Source: Hermetia illucens (taxonomy: Eukaryota; Arthropoda; Insecta; Diptera; Stratiomyidae). From it: a stretch of DNA of 64,000 nt. Every line of letters begins with the position of its first letter. Positions within the stretch are counted from its first letter, which is position 1. A program made the translations under genes and the position numbers. Where the stretch lies: positions 14,002,388 to 14,066,387 of the forward strand of contig NC_051855.1 of assembly GCF_905115235.1 (NCBI RefSeq), in the 5' to 3' direction. The notes under the pieces were generated by a model that was not told where the DNA came from, did no database searches, and saw only the letters and a program-made list of their open reading frames with translations. Shown in pieces: positions 1 through 11,460 of this stretch.

Positions 1-131
1 GTTTTTTCTATTCGCTAGTGATATTTATTAAGCTTGCACTAGCGAAAAGAGAAACCAAGTCTGAATTACTTAAAATAATTAAATCGATAGATAAGAAAAA
101 GTGCTATTGCATATCTATTTTTTCAATTCAG

Positions 132-487
132 AAACAAGTTACACTTAAAAAGGACCCAACACTAGGATTTGAAATTAAGGAGGTGGCTAATCGGGTAAGA
201 AAATTATATGAACAAATCTATAATTTCGTAAGTTTCCTTTTGTAATCCTGGGGCTCCTCTAAGCTCTCTTTTTTTTTCTAATCAATCCTAAGTATATTCA
301 CTTTCATTCCAAGGGTATATTCGTCAGTGTCACCACACCTAATACACCAGCAAATGAATTATTAAGGATCAATGACAAAATTCTGGATGTGGATGGAATC
401 GACTTTTCAAAAATTAATCATTGTGACGCACAAAAAGTCCTGATTGATTCAGGACCAATTCTCAATATCATGATATCGAGGACATAA
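132..487 (+). CDS. PDZ-domain protein, C-terminal exons (5' end outside or unresolved)
   Basis: Two exons join in phase 0: 132-194 (after a cag acceptor, before gtaaga) and 314-487 (after a ttccaag acceptor, ending in taa). Together they encode about 78 residues that read as one PDZ domain. A carboxylate-binding loop TLGFEI is followed by GIFVSV, then LLRINDKILDVDGID, the usual beta-strand and 'GD.IL.VNG' region, and DAQKVLIDSGPILNIMISR before the stop. The protein therefore ends directly after the PDZ domain. PDZ domains bind C-terminal peptides of partner proteins, usually at membranes or junctions. The upstream exons are not in the window or not recognisable. Sequence 18-131 stays open in the same frame but looks intronic, with a polypyrimidine tract before 132. 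I cannot name the orthologue. Confidence 0.72.
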
Positions 488-1108
488 CACAGTTTTTCGT
501 AGTAAACCCTGAGCAATAAGCATGGCAGGCACAGACGGATCGCAATTTTCTCATCAACATTCCCCAAGGAGATAACTCGCAAATGATAAAACGCCATTGA
601 CATAATTTTCAGGGCTACTTCGTAGTAGGTTGTAAACTAATAACAAATCCCGAAGTAATGGCGGATGATTGGGCTGATTACATTCCACAAAAAGCATATT
701 TAATAGTGCTTCTTACATGAGAAAATGAAAAAATGTTGAATTGCTGCTACTTTACAAGGATTCTACGGTCGGATGTCTTCAGAATGCGAAAACTCTTTAT
801 GAGGCTTCAGCATGAATTTCATTTTTAACATTAAGGATACGAAATCGACATTTTCTCCATTCTGAACGTCCAAAATTATTGAACGGAAGTGCCACGAAAA
901 CAAAAAAGAAATTCAAACACTTTATTATTAGTTTTCTTGTCACATACCAAATTCACAGAAAAATGTATTGAAATGGAAAATTAATATTCTTCTGTTTATA
1001 TGTTAATAAATATAAAAGAAAAAAAAAGCATGAAATGTAGTCGTATTGGTTGGGGTGATATTTTGGGACAATTCTTGTTTGATTTATTGTTGAATTTAAT
1101 TCGAGGTC
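488..1108. other. Intergenic, 3' flank of the PDZ gene
   Basis: No gene or recognised repeat is visible. The stretch is AT-rich. An AATAAA at 1015-1020 could serve as a distant poly(A) signal for the PDZ gene, but this is uncertain. Confidence 0.4.
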
Positions 1109-1635
1109 ACTGGTGTCAGGGGAAAGTCTGAGCTGCAAAAGCGTATATTAGTTGGGGTGGCCCGGGTGTCAGGAAAATTGCTGAAATTTGGAGCAATCTT
1201 GGGGAAAACTTTGACCGCTTGCGTCTCCGTTAATATTGAGAATTTCGGGAATGGAGCGGAATTCGTGATCAATAGTGGGGAGGGTCTGAGCTGCGAAAAG
1301 GTATATATGTTGGGGGACCTGGGGTCAGGAAAATTGCTGAAATTTGGAGGAGTCTTGGGAAGAACTTAAAACGCTCGCATCTTCGTTAATATTGAGAAGA
1401 GGAACGAAATTCGTATTGACTGGTGACAGGGACGGGTTTGAGGGTTTGAGCTGCAAAATGGTACATAGGTTGAGGGGTCTGGCTGCCAGGCGTGACCACT
1501 GGTGATAGAGGAGGGTCTGAGCTGCGAAATGATATATAGGTTGGGGGGGGGGGGGGGGGGGGGGCCTGGGTGCCAGAAAAATTGGTAAAATTTGAAGGAA
1601 TCTTGTGGGAAATTTTTTTTATTCGGAGCGACAAC
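1109..1635. repeat. Degenerate tandem repeat, about 150 bp unit, 3-4 copies
   Basis: The phrase 'gtctgagctgc' or a near variant recurs at about 1123, 1285, 1446 and 1516. It is followed each time by a 'gtatataggttgggg' type segment and 'gtcaggaaaattgctgaaa' type sequence. Two units also share a segment reading 'cttcgttaatattgag'. The third unit is truncated. The last contains an uninterrupted run of 22 G at 1543-1564. Units differ by many substitutions, so the array is old or fast-evolving. It may be a satellite remnant. Confidence 0.75.
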
Positions 1636-2514
1636 TGGCCCTTCTGCCTTGCAAGTTGGCTTAACCTGCGAATATCATCCTATGACTATTTATGCTTAGT
1701 TAGATCTCGTGAAGAAATATCCCCAGGATCTCAGCAGCTGTTACTCTCTACTGCAACATAAAGTCCTCCCGGTAAATACGTCATCTTCAAGCATGTTTCT
1801 GTTGCGACTTGGCTACTGGCTCAACGTATCATCATGTAGAAATATGTTAGGCCAAATTTCGTATCAATAGGAATAGCCTTTTCTGAGGTGATAGATGTGG
1901 CAGACAAACAGACAGTAAACCAATTTTAATAAGGTTTTGTTTTCCGCTAGTTGCCGAAAACGAATAGCGCGCTCAAATTAGGAAGGCCTTGAACTGCCAA
2001 ACTATCATTCACCTCGTCGAGCGAGAGTCATTGCACATTATGCTATACAATTCCGTGTAATGAATTTCAATTGACTGTTCGGACCCCAGTACATCTAATT
2101 AGATGTGGTTCAGACTAGCCGTTCGTCTGCCCGCATTTATTAAGCATTGACTATAATGCGGGATACAGAACTTACATCATAATGCTAGTCATTGAACGAA
2201 CGTTTATGTCAATTTTTACTAATGGTTTGGTTATTTAAGTGCAGTAGAACAGCTGATACGCGGTGACAAGTACATATCTATTTGGTAGCAAGAGGAGGGG
2301 TAGTAAATTATATGAATTTAAGCATCGAGGGTTGAGTGATTGTGTGTAGACGGGCTTCGATGAGAATAGAAATTCTGCATGACAAGAAAGTAATCTATCG
2401 GTACAAATAAGTAGACCCGGCGAGATACATATTTGTACCTGCGCAATACTAGGACTAAATGACTTTCCTATCGACTTCATCATAAAACTAGTCAACCCCT
2501 TATTAACAAACTAT
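1636..2514. other. Intergenic upstream of NitFhit
   Basis: No gene, RNA or recognised repeat. The NitFhit promoter must lie here, but no TATA box or initiator stands out. Confidence 0.4.
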
Positions 2515-4559
2515 ATGGCTTTGCGCCTTGTCAACTTCTTGGTCCCATCAGTTACTCGATGTAGGGAGAAGCTGCTGGTACGTCACCGAGAGCAGCTAGT
2601 AGACTGGGTAGTCCACCGATATTTACATACAAACAAATTCACCCTGAGAACTTCAACTAAGCACCCCAACAGAGTTCATCACCAAGCCATGGATCCATCT
2701 CGTATTGCAATTTGTCATATGCGAGCGACTAACAAAAAAGAAGATAACCTGAAGCAGGTGGAACAGATTGTCGAGACTGCGAAATCGCAACAAGTTAAGG
2801 TAAAGCTCCCCTTCTGGTTAATATGTTGTTGTATCATCCCTTCTGGTTTACCTGTTAGATTGTCTTCTTGCCGGAATGCTGTGATTTTGTTGGAGAGAAT
2901 AGTCGTGAAACTATCGAATTGGCCGAACCTTTGACGGGAAGTACTGTGTCTGCATATTGTAAACTTGCTCTTTCCAATCGTATCTGGATATCATGCGGTG
3001 GAATTCATGAATCTGTTTTGAGTAAGGTATTGTCACAACAAATGGTTGAAATTTATAAAATAAACCCTTCATTTTCAACATTGTCTGTATGGTTCAAGTG
3101 GTTAGAGCGCTAGGCTATCCTAGCAGAAGGCTGCGATTCAAATCACACTGGAATGAAGTGCTCTAACACACTCCAAGGCCCTGATCCAATATGGCTTGTT
3201 GCACCAACGATTATTATTTACTGACAATGTTCATTATTTATTCCTTAGGATGGCTCAAAAACAAATAAAATTTACAACACTCATATTCTCATAAATGATG
3301 AAGGTAAGATAGTTGCAGAATATCGTAAATTACATTTATTCGACGTGGATACACCCGAAAAATCCTTTCGCGAATCCAAAGTGGTGTCTGCAGGAGATGT
3401 ATTGCTCACACCAGTTCAAACCCCAGTTGGGTCTATTGGAATGCAAATTGTAAGCCTTAATCTAATCCAATCAATCATACCTACGTTATCTGCATAAATT
3501 TCTTGAAATATTGTCTTACATTTGGACAGTGCTATGATCTGCGATTTCCAGAGGCTAGTCTTATACTACGAAAACGTGGCGCCCAAATATTAACCTACCC
3601 CTCGGCATTTGCTGTTTCAACAGGAAAAGCGCATTGGGAAATTTTATTGAGAGCCCGTGCCATTGAAAATCAATGCTTTGTCATAGCACCAGCACAAATT
3701 GGTCGACATAATGCCAAGCGGGAAAGTTATGGCCATGGAATGGTAAGCACTCTATTGAACACAGTTTTCAGCCATGCCTTCATCTTCGGCCTTTCTATAG
3801 ATTGTAGGCCCTTGGGGAGAGATTTTGGCTCAATGCAAGCCAACCGATCTAGATGTCGCCATTGCAGATATAGATCTCAATAATTTAGAGAAGGTTCGCC
3901 AAAACATGCCTTGTTTTGAACATCGTCGTAATGATGTCTATACTCTTGCCGCTATTAGCACATACCACGTTCCATCACCAGTTCCGGAGAAATTTGCAGA
4001 TTTTACCATTCCTATTGATACAATTTTTTATCGATCTGAATTTAGTTTTGCGTTTACAAACATTCGGTGCGTTGTTCCAGGACGTAAGTTGGCAGGAAAC
4101 TATTTATTAAATTGTACTAATCCTAACAATCGTATCTCTCTAGACGTATTAGTAGCAACCAAGCGAAATATACCTCGTTTGAAAGACATGACTGCCGATG
4201 AAATCACGGACTTTTTTCATACAGTTTCAAAAATCCAAAGATGTCTTGAGTCGATATATGGGACAACATCCTCTACAGTTACCGTACAAGATGGAGCTGA
4301 TGCTGGACAAACTGTTAAGGTGACAATATATAGCATTGCATATGGGAGAGTAGTATATCTTATGGTTTTTTTTTTACAGCACGTCCATTGTCATATAATG
4401 CCTCGAAAAAGTGGAGATTTTGAGCACAACGACCAAATTTATATTGAGTTAAATCGACATGATCACGATAAGACTATGAAGCGTCGTCCTTTAGAAGAAA
4501 TGGTAGCTGAAGCACAACGATATCGCGACTACTTTACAAAAGCGGGTCAAGTGAATTAA
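2515..4559 (+). CDS. NitFhit: NitFhit: nitrilase / diadenosine triphosphate hydrolase fusion
   Basis: Seven exons join in frame: 2515-2799, 2859-3026, 3249-3449, 3530-3742, 3801-4083, 4144-4319 and 4380-4559, giving 501 residues. The N-terminal half is a carbon-nitrogen hydrolase (Nit1 type) with its triad in place: Glu in FLPEC (E101), Lys in EYRKLHLFD (K178) and Cys in CYDLRFPE (C219). The C-terminal half is Fhit. It contains CVVPGHVLV and ends in the HIT triad HVHCHIMPR (H443, H445, H447). Known fly and worm NitFhit proteins pair a deaminated-glutathione amidase-like domain with an Ap3A hydrolase. The first 58 residues are Arg-rich and may be a mitochondrial presequence. If translation starts at Met59 (2689) the protein has 443 residues, close to the fly length as I remember it. 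A SINE lies in intron 2. The gene converges on MFSD11. Confidence 0.95.
3086..3232 (+). mobile_element. tRNA-derived SINE, short copy in NitFhit intron 2
   Basis: The head 'caagtggttagagcgctagg' and a B-box-like 'cgattcaaatc' are joined directly to the SINE tail, which has 'gaagtgctctaacacactcc' and 'caacgattattattta'. It is the same family as the copy at 30971-31249 but lacks the middle. It sits within intron 3027-3248, so splicing is not interrupted. Confidence 0.7.
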
Positions 4560-4624
4560 GGCTCACTTCAAGAAAGGCTATATTTTCATCGAGTTTCAGC
4601 GTTTGTACTGTTTTATGTTCTGAT

Positions 4625-4630
4625 ATTAAA
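4625..4630 (+). terminator. Poly(A) signal ATTAAA of NitFhit
   Basis: ATTAAA lies 66 bases after the NitFhit stop codon, in the 290-base spacer between the two convergent genes. No other candidate lies closer. This is inferred from the motif and its position only. Confidence 0.5.
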
Positions 4631-4850
4631 ATTGTGATTGAACCATATAATTGTCGTCTTAGTCTTTTTCTTCTCTAGCCTTCGTTACAAAGGGAATATA
4701 AAATACACAGCATTTTACTTCATATATCCTTTTTCTTTTTAATTTTATACAATTCGATTATATACATATAAAATACTCTACACTAAAGTAGTTATTAGGC
4801 AACAAGTGGAAAAAATTTTTATTCTAGTTATCGCAGTTCATCGATCCATC

Positions 4851-7800
4851 CTACGAATTATCACAAGAGAGTTTTGAATCGGTGGATTTTCCCAATTTTT
4901 CTCTCCTCTTTGCCTTCCATTCTACAATACAAAAGCATGCAGTCCCGATTGTTCCAAACGCAATCAATATTCCCATCTGTGCACGTAGTCCTAAATGTGA
5001 TGAATAGAAAAATCCGGCTGCGGCAGCTAAGGACTAAAACAAGAAAACAAATCTATTTGTTATACATCCTAAACTACACAGCATCTAAATGAACCTTGAT
5101 TATCTATTCTAAAACCTATTTACCTGTACAAATTTGAAGAGAGCGAAAGCTGGGATGGAATGTTTTGCATAGACACCGCCTAGCATTGAATATATTTGTG
5201 TATTATAACACGCATCTCCAAAACCAAGCATAAATGCGCACAATAATGCAATCCAAGGTTTTGGAGGATTCAAGTAGGCAATATCGTGTGTATCCCCGAA
5301 TGGTGCTGAATTTGGCAAGTTGATGAATATCAGGAAAAATGCTATAACATGAATAATAAACCCTGTAATGACTATTGGGTCGCGACCAAAACGGTTCGTC
5401 TTAGAGCCAAGGAGACCGAATCCTACTCCTCCAATAACTTCACCAGCCCCTATGCATATTCCGGCTAATCCAACAATTTGTTTTGGAGTCTCGCTAATAG
5501 CTAACGTAAAGCCAATAGATGGACCATAAACACCACTGTAAAAGGAGAGCTCCAGACCTGTAAAAATAGTCTTTAGTTTAACCTTTTTTTTTCTTCCATT
5601 TATTAATGACCTGTATAGAAAAACGCCACACTCAATATAAGCATATCACGGGTTATAAATAACCTAATTGCCTGCTTAAACGCGATTAAAGCATTTTCAA
5701 TGCCACTTTTGGCTTCCTCAATTTCTGAATCAGTAACGGGACGAATATCCTGTATAGATCGTAAACTGGCAAGGAATATAAGACCCAAACAGGCAACAGC
5801 TATTAAGACAGCAAAAACCAACGTTCTGGTAGATTGATCAATATGATCTTTATCTTGAAACTGGTAATAGACAAATAAATTTCCGAAGAACATACTCGCT
5901 TGGAGCATGGCCCAAAATACTCCAGAATTTCTGGATATTGTCGATGTATCACTGCAGCGTGATAAAAATGTCCCTTGTCCAGTCCATGTAATTGACGCAC
6001 CTAAACCTAGAATTGCACTTGCCAGGTATAAAAGCCAATTGCGCGGCCATAAGAATGATACCATGAACAAACTGTAGTAAATAAATAATTAACGTGGAAA
6101 AGTTAATCAACTTCAATTTTCGTTTTAATCATACCAATAAGTGGAACCACCAATTAACATGGCACCTCGGGGCCCGGTGTAGGCGAGAACAGACGGCGCA
6201 AGCCACCCAATTAATGCAAACACGGCATAAATGATTGCAAGGCTGGTGTATCCATCGCCGGTGAAGCTAGGATCGTCATAGTGAATACTGTCCAGTACAG
6301 TTTTCTAAAAGTAAAATGCAGATATGAATGTATATATGTAAAAAAAATTAATGGAATGGAAGAAAAGCGGAATGGGGATAGGGTCAATACCAGCTATTCA
6401 TTATCATATTATTCATTCTAAATTTTAAACTTCTAATGTTGCGAGCATTACTTTCGTATCCAAAATGCGAGTTATCTACTGGGATGACTATCATCTAACA
6501 TTCAATTCTGCAACAACACTGTCGAAAAATTCCTTCTTAACGCATATTACCAGTCGTACACCTCCCTACCCCAAAGCAAAAGAAAAAATGGCTGCAATGT
6601 CAGCGGCAAAAACCAAAGAATCAACAATATCGAATTGCACCGGTCAAACGAGAACGATAAATATAGAGAGAATACAACTTTGGGACCGTTGAAAGCTATG
6701 ACGATGAAATCCGCGCACGGTTGTTGGCTGCCTACTGTACAAGACAATGCTGTTGCTAGCCCTTATGTATTTCTCGAAGACCTGGGTTCGACAGTAGAAT
6801 CCTCCCTACGTGAGGATGGACGATTCCGCAGCCTCTAAAACGATGAAATCTATGCGCGATACTACTGGTTATGGATAAAATCCGTCTCAACAGGTTGCGG
6901 CGGGCAGGTCACTTAATCCGTAATCCACATGAGGATGATCCAGCCCGGAAAGCCTATAAGGGCAATATCTATGGCAGAAAAGGAAGACGAGGCCCTGCCT
7001 GAGATGAAGCGAGGGCGTAGGTCAGGATACCAGACGGCTTTTAGGGATATCAAATTGGCGGACCTCGACTCAAAACCGGGGTGTCTGAAGTTCCTTACTA
7101 AGGCAGGCCTAAACCGAATACTGGTTGTTGCGCGGTTGATGATAGTGGTAGGTATTTATTATATATTGTATATCTTCAGGGGTACCAGGGAGTGCTAATT
7201 CGCGTGCTACCCTTGTATATTGAATAATAAAATCAAACTTTATAAAAAAAAAAATGTTTTTCAATGTCAACCTATGAACTTTTCAGCCCAACGATCTTTG
7301 ATTCCAAAATCTACTATCCTCAAAAAAATATTCTTAATTTGAACATTGTGACAAATAAGTATCAAGTGTAAATGGATAACTTTCACTTCTACCTATTACC
7401 ATATTCTGATAAATTTCATATAAAAGTGTTATAAAACCGTAACATCTTTTGAGTGACTATCTCATCCTATTAAAAGCCCACTTTCAAACTAAATATGAAC
7501 TTTCATTTGAGAATGGAATGAATATTTTGTTCACCCACTGAAATTCGAAGTCATTTCAAAGGAAATTGATGTCTCCACTTTCAATAGATGGAAGATATCT
7601 TTTGGATTATCGTATTATGTAAATAGTAATATCACCTTCTTTGCCTGTAGATGAAAAAAAAAAAAAGATTTATCATTTCTGCAGAGTTGAACGAAACTTT
7701 CATTGTCTGTTTTATGGTTATTGGAGATAGATTAACTATTAGAGAAAGGATTAAATTAAAAGGGGTTGTTTTGTATGGTTGGGCTGATAAATGCAAAGAT

Positions 7801-9754
7801 GTAAGATATTCATCATAAATATGGCATATCTTTTAGTTCACTTTGATCGATTGGGGACCTTAAACTTCTCAATGAATCCATTTGACTGTTATCTATCATT
7901 TCAGCGGGATTTTGTTGAAAATCATTATCATAAAATATGGGATTCATAATAACTAAATTAATCAAAATTGCTAATCCGATCCGTATGAATGCTGTTAATC
8001 CTAGCGATGTTTTCCTTTGAATTCTGGACATATGGGCATTAATAATAGGTTGCGTTGCGAGTAATTTGTACTGTTAAACAACCGATTAATAGATATTTAA
8101 CATATCGATTCCCATCAATATTACTGGTTATCAGAAAAAGTATTACGATCCCGGAGGATAGGAGGATATACTATGTGGAAAAAGCCAACAAAACAATAAT
8201 ATTCTGAAAGTTTTATAGATTTATAACATCTACAAGATAGTGATGATCACGTTTGATAGTGAGCTAATTATATTGTCACAATATACTTCCACTAAGCTAT
8301 ATTGATTGCTAACATTCTATTCCGATTGATAAAATTTTTGAATCCGTTTTTTGTTACACAATACAAATTATAGTTAGTTTTGTCGATAAGACTCTAAGTA
8401 GATGAAAACAATTAATCCAAGCATTGGAGTTAGCCTTAAAATTTTTAGAAAATCTGTTACGAGGTCAATATGCGTATCATATTGAAAATAATAATAAATA
8501 CACTTGGGTCCAGAATTAAAGTACTTGCACCCAGTCAATTAAAATTATCAACCGAAAATGGTCACAATGTGATTGTGGATTGATTTAAACAACCTCAATA
8601 TGTATGGATTTTTTGATAACACCAGATTTCCAAATCTGTATTGAATGGTTGGGGAGAATAGATACCAGTTGAGATGATTTGTAAATAGAATTCAATATTA
8701 GGATTACACCATCCAATAGGTGACTTCTTACCAGGTCGTTTATCTCTTTGTGATATTTGTCCTAGATACACCCAGAAACAATAAGAACCCTCAAAGATAA
8801 TCTTCAATGCGTTATCATTGAACTGTCCTGATAGCCGATATTTTTGTTGAGTAGCAAAATATCATTAAATTGTTTGATTCCGAGGCTTCGGACCACTTCA
8901 ACAATCTTTGTTTTGCAATAGCCATCATTGCTTGCAACACACCTTCCATGGTTGCTATTGTAATTCTATAAAAACTCTTTACATTGTCTGCAATGACAAT
9001 GGTAATTAGACGGTTTGGATTAATCCAAGAAAGATAGATATTCAAAATATGATAGATGACAATGTTATCCCCTCGAAAACTAGTCGGCTGTACTGCCCAC
9101 AAATTATAAGTAGTAAAGACCAAGCAAATCAAGCTCTAATTGATTGTAGGAATCTATCTATCTTGAATGTGAAAAGCTATTAAAGATATCGAAAAAAGTA
9201 ATGTCAGTGCCAAGAGTCTGGTGCTATCAATTTCTTCCATGAAAATTTGCATTTTAGAAATTCATTCTTACAATCATTCATAAATTCCTAAAGCCCGTCA
9301 TTTACTGTTAGCTACGGTTGAAGGGTCAGCTACGGGTTCCTCCGGCGTTACCGACAGACCGAACTGCATGTGGATGGTGGGCTTAAATCACGCGTCATCT
9401 GTTACAGAACGCATATCTGCGTATAGTACCCCGCTTAGATTTGTTACCATTTCAATTCTCATGTTCCCGGAAATATTCAATCCATATAGTTGCCCTAAAG
9501 AATGTTACTGATATCAATCTGTAGACGCACTAACAAATAAATACACACGAAGGAATGCCGCAACATAGCATCTTACATTACACATAGTCAAACTATTGGA
9601 TAAGTAGGGAAAGCAATCTATAGAAAGTGAAGAGATGATTCTTCTCCCACTAACCAATGGGACTTACCTCTATATTCCCCATTGTCTGAAAGGATGTAAA
9701 CAAAAACATGAAGCCGAAGCCCAATATTAAAACATTAACAAATTTTTTATCCAT
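4851..9754 (-). CDS. MFSD11: UNC93-like major facilitator MFSD11
   Basis: Five minus-strand exons join in frame: 9668-9754 (or from 9829), 6135-6304, 5611-6071, 5124-5557 and 4851-5033. The product has 444 residues from the Met at 9754, close to the 449 of human MFSD11 as I recall it. The upstream in-frame Met at 9829 would add 25 residues. Family landmarks in order: GFGFMFLFTSFQTMGN in TM1, GYTSLAIIYAVFALIG, WTGQGTFLSRCSD, SRNSGVFWAMLQASMFFGN, LELSFYSGVYGPSIGF, FGLLGSKTNRFGRDPIV, LLCAFMLGFGDACYNTQI and FALFKFVQSLAAAAGFFYS. It is a multi-pass membrane protein of the major facilitator superfamily; its substrate is unknown. The last exon begins at the upstream of two nearby acceptors (5033), because only that one keeps the conserved frame. 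Intron 1 is 3363 bases long and contains LINE debris. Confidence 0.93.
6720..7256 (+). mobile_element. Non-LTR retrotransposon (RTE-like), C-terminal remnant with A-rich tail
   Basis: Broken reading frames show the C-terminal part of a LINE reverse transcriptase protein. There is a 'vQDNAVASPYVFLEDLGS' block (matching 'lLYGSETW'-type sequence), then RLNRLRRAGHLIRNPHEDDP (the 'LRWAGHV.RM.dd.parkv' region) and GRKGRRGLPEMKRGRR. The copy ends in a poly(A) run near 7256. It resembles the fragment at 23690-23945. It lies antisense in intron 1 of MFSD11. Confidence 0.6.
7257..9667. other. Remainder of MFSD11 intron 1
   Basis: The stretch is AT-rich. A single mariner-like end sequence (ctatgaacttttcagcccaa) lies at about 7272-7291 with no matching partner. 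Three minus-strand open segments, at 7813-8031, 8595-8807 and 8815-9132, are longer than their neighbours. The last two sit end to end in different frames. They could be a decayed intronic gene, but I recognise no family. Confidence 0.3.
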
Positions 9755-9829
9755 TTCTACACGTCGTAGACGGCTTGCTCCCGGAATGATATGTCGTAAG
9801 ATTTTTCGTATGAAGTGAAAGTTCGTCAT

Positions 9830-10901
9830 GAAACAATTTTACAACACTCTAAACCTATTATCTTTCGGAATGTATCTATTAAACTGCGCTCCAAGTTAGT
9901 GCATTATGCTCGTTAGTACAAAGAACACACAAAACAAATTACAACAAATAAAATCATTTAGTCTCTCCGTTCTGATGTATCTACTTCCGCGTATTGATAA
10001 GCAGAAAGCGGTTGATGTGAGTCTAGTTCCTCTAGGTCGAGTAAAGCACTACAACGCAAGCCGTCACAAAACTCTTGTTTTCACATCAAACTCGAAAGCA
10101 AACCGCACCACTTGCACTGAACCACGGCATGTATCTAATAAGTTTACGAGAGACAACGTACTATACATACTGGTGGAACACCTGAGATCCACCTGAATAG
10201 CCAGAGATATTGAGGGCTATTGGGGCGGCTGTGATTGTAAGAAGCTGGCGCTAAACACTATCGAGGTTTGAACGTAAACAAGCTCCCATTCGATCGTTAG
10301 CGGCAAGCGACAAGGGAATTCAATATATGGAGATGGATTTATCTATCATTTCTCATGCACAGTTCGTCTCAACCAATCAAGGCAACCACCACCCATGTTA
10401 GGGACAATGGAGCAAAAATTATATTAAAATCAGCTGAGAAAATATTCAACAATATCTAAACGTCAGATAGTTGTATCTCTTGTCCAAGGGAACATGGGAG
10501 TTGGTAGCTCTGCTGCCCCATGGCAGCAGAGCTACAGAGGAATTCCAATGACTACACAGACGGGCAATCTACTAAGCACTTACATACTTTTGTCATTTTC
10601 AAGAATATTCAGGCATTATTTATCTTTAAAATTCCAAGCGCTTTTTGAAAGAGAAAATTGGAAATGTTGGGTTTAGTGCAACAGACCTACAAATTTTTTT
10701 GTAGTGAAAATGAAAGTGCGAAAATAATTTAAATATTTAGATAAGTTCTCTTGATCATAATCTCCAATTTCAGCTGCAAGTCAAAAATGTACATATTGTA
10801 AAAAAATATTGAAATTGCAAAAAGAAGTCCTTATCAGGGTGCATCCAGTAAAAGACAAATCCGAGTAAAGTTTTAACACAAATTACAGTAAAAAGGAAAA
10901 A
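9830..10901. other. Intergenic 5' of MFSD11
   Basis: Nothing coding is recognised apart from the perfect hairpin at 10504-10535, listed separately. The MFSD11 promoter should lie just right of 9829. Confidence 0.35.
10504..10535. repeat. Perfect 14 bp inverted repeat with 4-base loop
   Basis: The arms are GTAGCTCTGCTGCC (10504-10517) and GGCAGCAGAGCTAC (10522-10535), separated by CCAT. The match is exact on both arms and GC-rich in an AT-rich neighbourhood. Confidence 0.85.
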
Positions 10902-11460
10902 CTAAAATTGGAGTCGATGTCTGTACCCTGATGGATTCCGTTCCAAATCCGTGACACGGTAATAGATGTGGACGATAAACTCGTTAAGTTGGTTTGTCCA
11001 AACCATACGACGCCTAGGTCTCCTGTCCTTGGTGGTTGACGGCATAACCGCCAAAACATCCAAGGGCGAAGAGCCGCTCTGGTATTGTTGAACGACCCTT
11101 AACCATGTTGGGTACTGTCTTCGTGTCCCTGGGGTCCCATTAAAAGAATTTGAAATATTTTCCCCAATTCTGTTCCCACGAGTATTGGGGAGGCAGTCAA
11201 CCCTGCAACAGAGCCCCAATGTTGCAATGTCCCATGGTTATCTCCAAAGGTAGGGAAGGTATTTGGAGGGGAGCCGCTGAAATACAGTGTAACGTCACTG
11301 CAATTCATCCGATAGGCGCGTCGATCCCTTCACCCCGGATTACGGATTTGTTAAGGAGGCTTACTCCCCCTGACCGAGAAGAATTGGTAAGGGAGGACGA
11401 ACACAAAGGGAAACATTATTATATATTTACAAGATTAACTTGCGATATTCGTAGCTGACC
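10902..11460 (-). mobile_element. Non-LTR retrotransposon remnant (5'/ORF start region)
   Basis: The minus strand encodes RRRMVWTNQLNEFIVHIYY and YRVTDLERNPSGYRHRLQF. This resembles the 'kRmkWt.emNefi.raYy..t..et...gYR..l' block found near the start of some insect LINE proteins. No reverse transcriptase follows. The family is assigned from memory only. Confidence 0.45.

Noticed and set aside
3086-3160. tRNA-like A and B boxes suggesting a tRNA gene
   Set aside because: No cloverleaf can be closed, and the sequence continues into the SINE tail seen elsewhere in the window.
9906-10196. 96-codon plus-strand ORF
   Set aside because: No motif, unbiased composition and no plausible splice partners. 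Probably chance.
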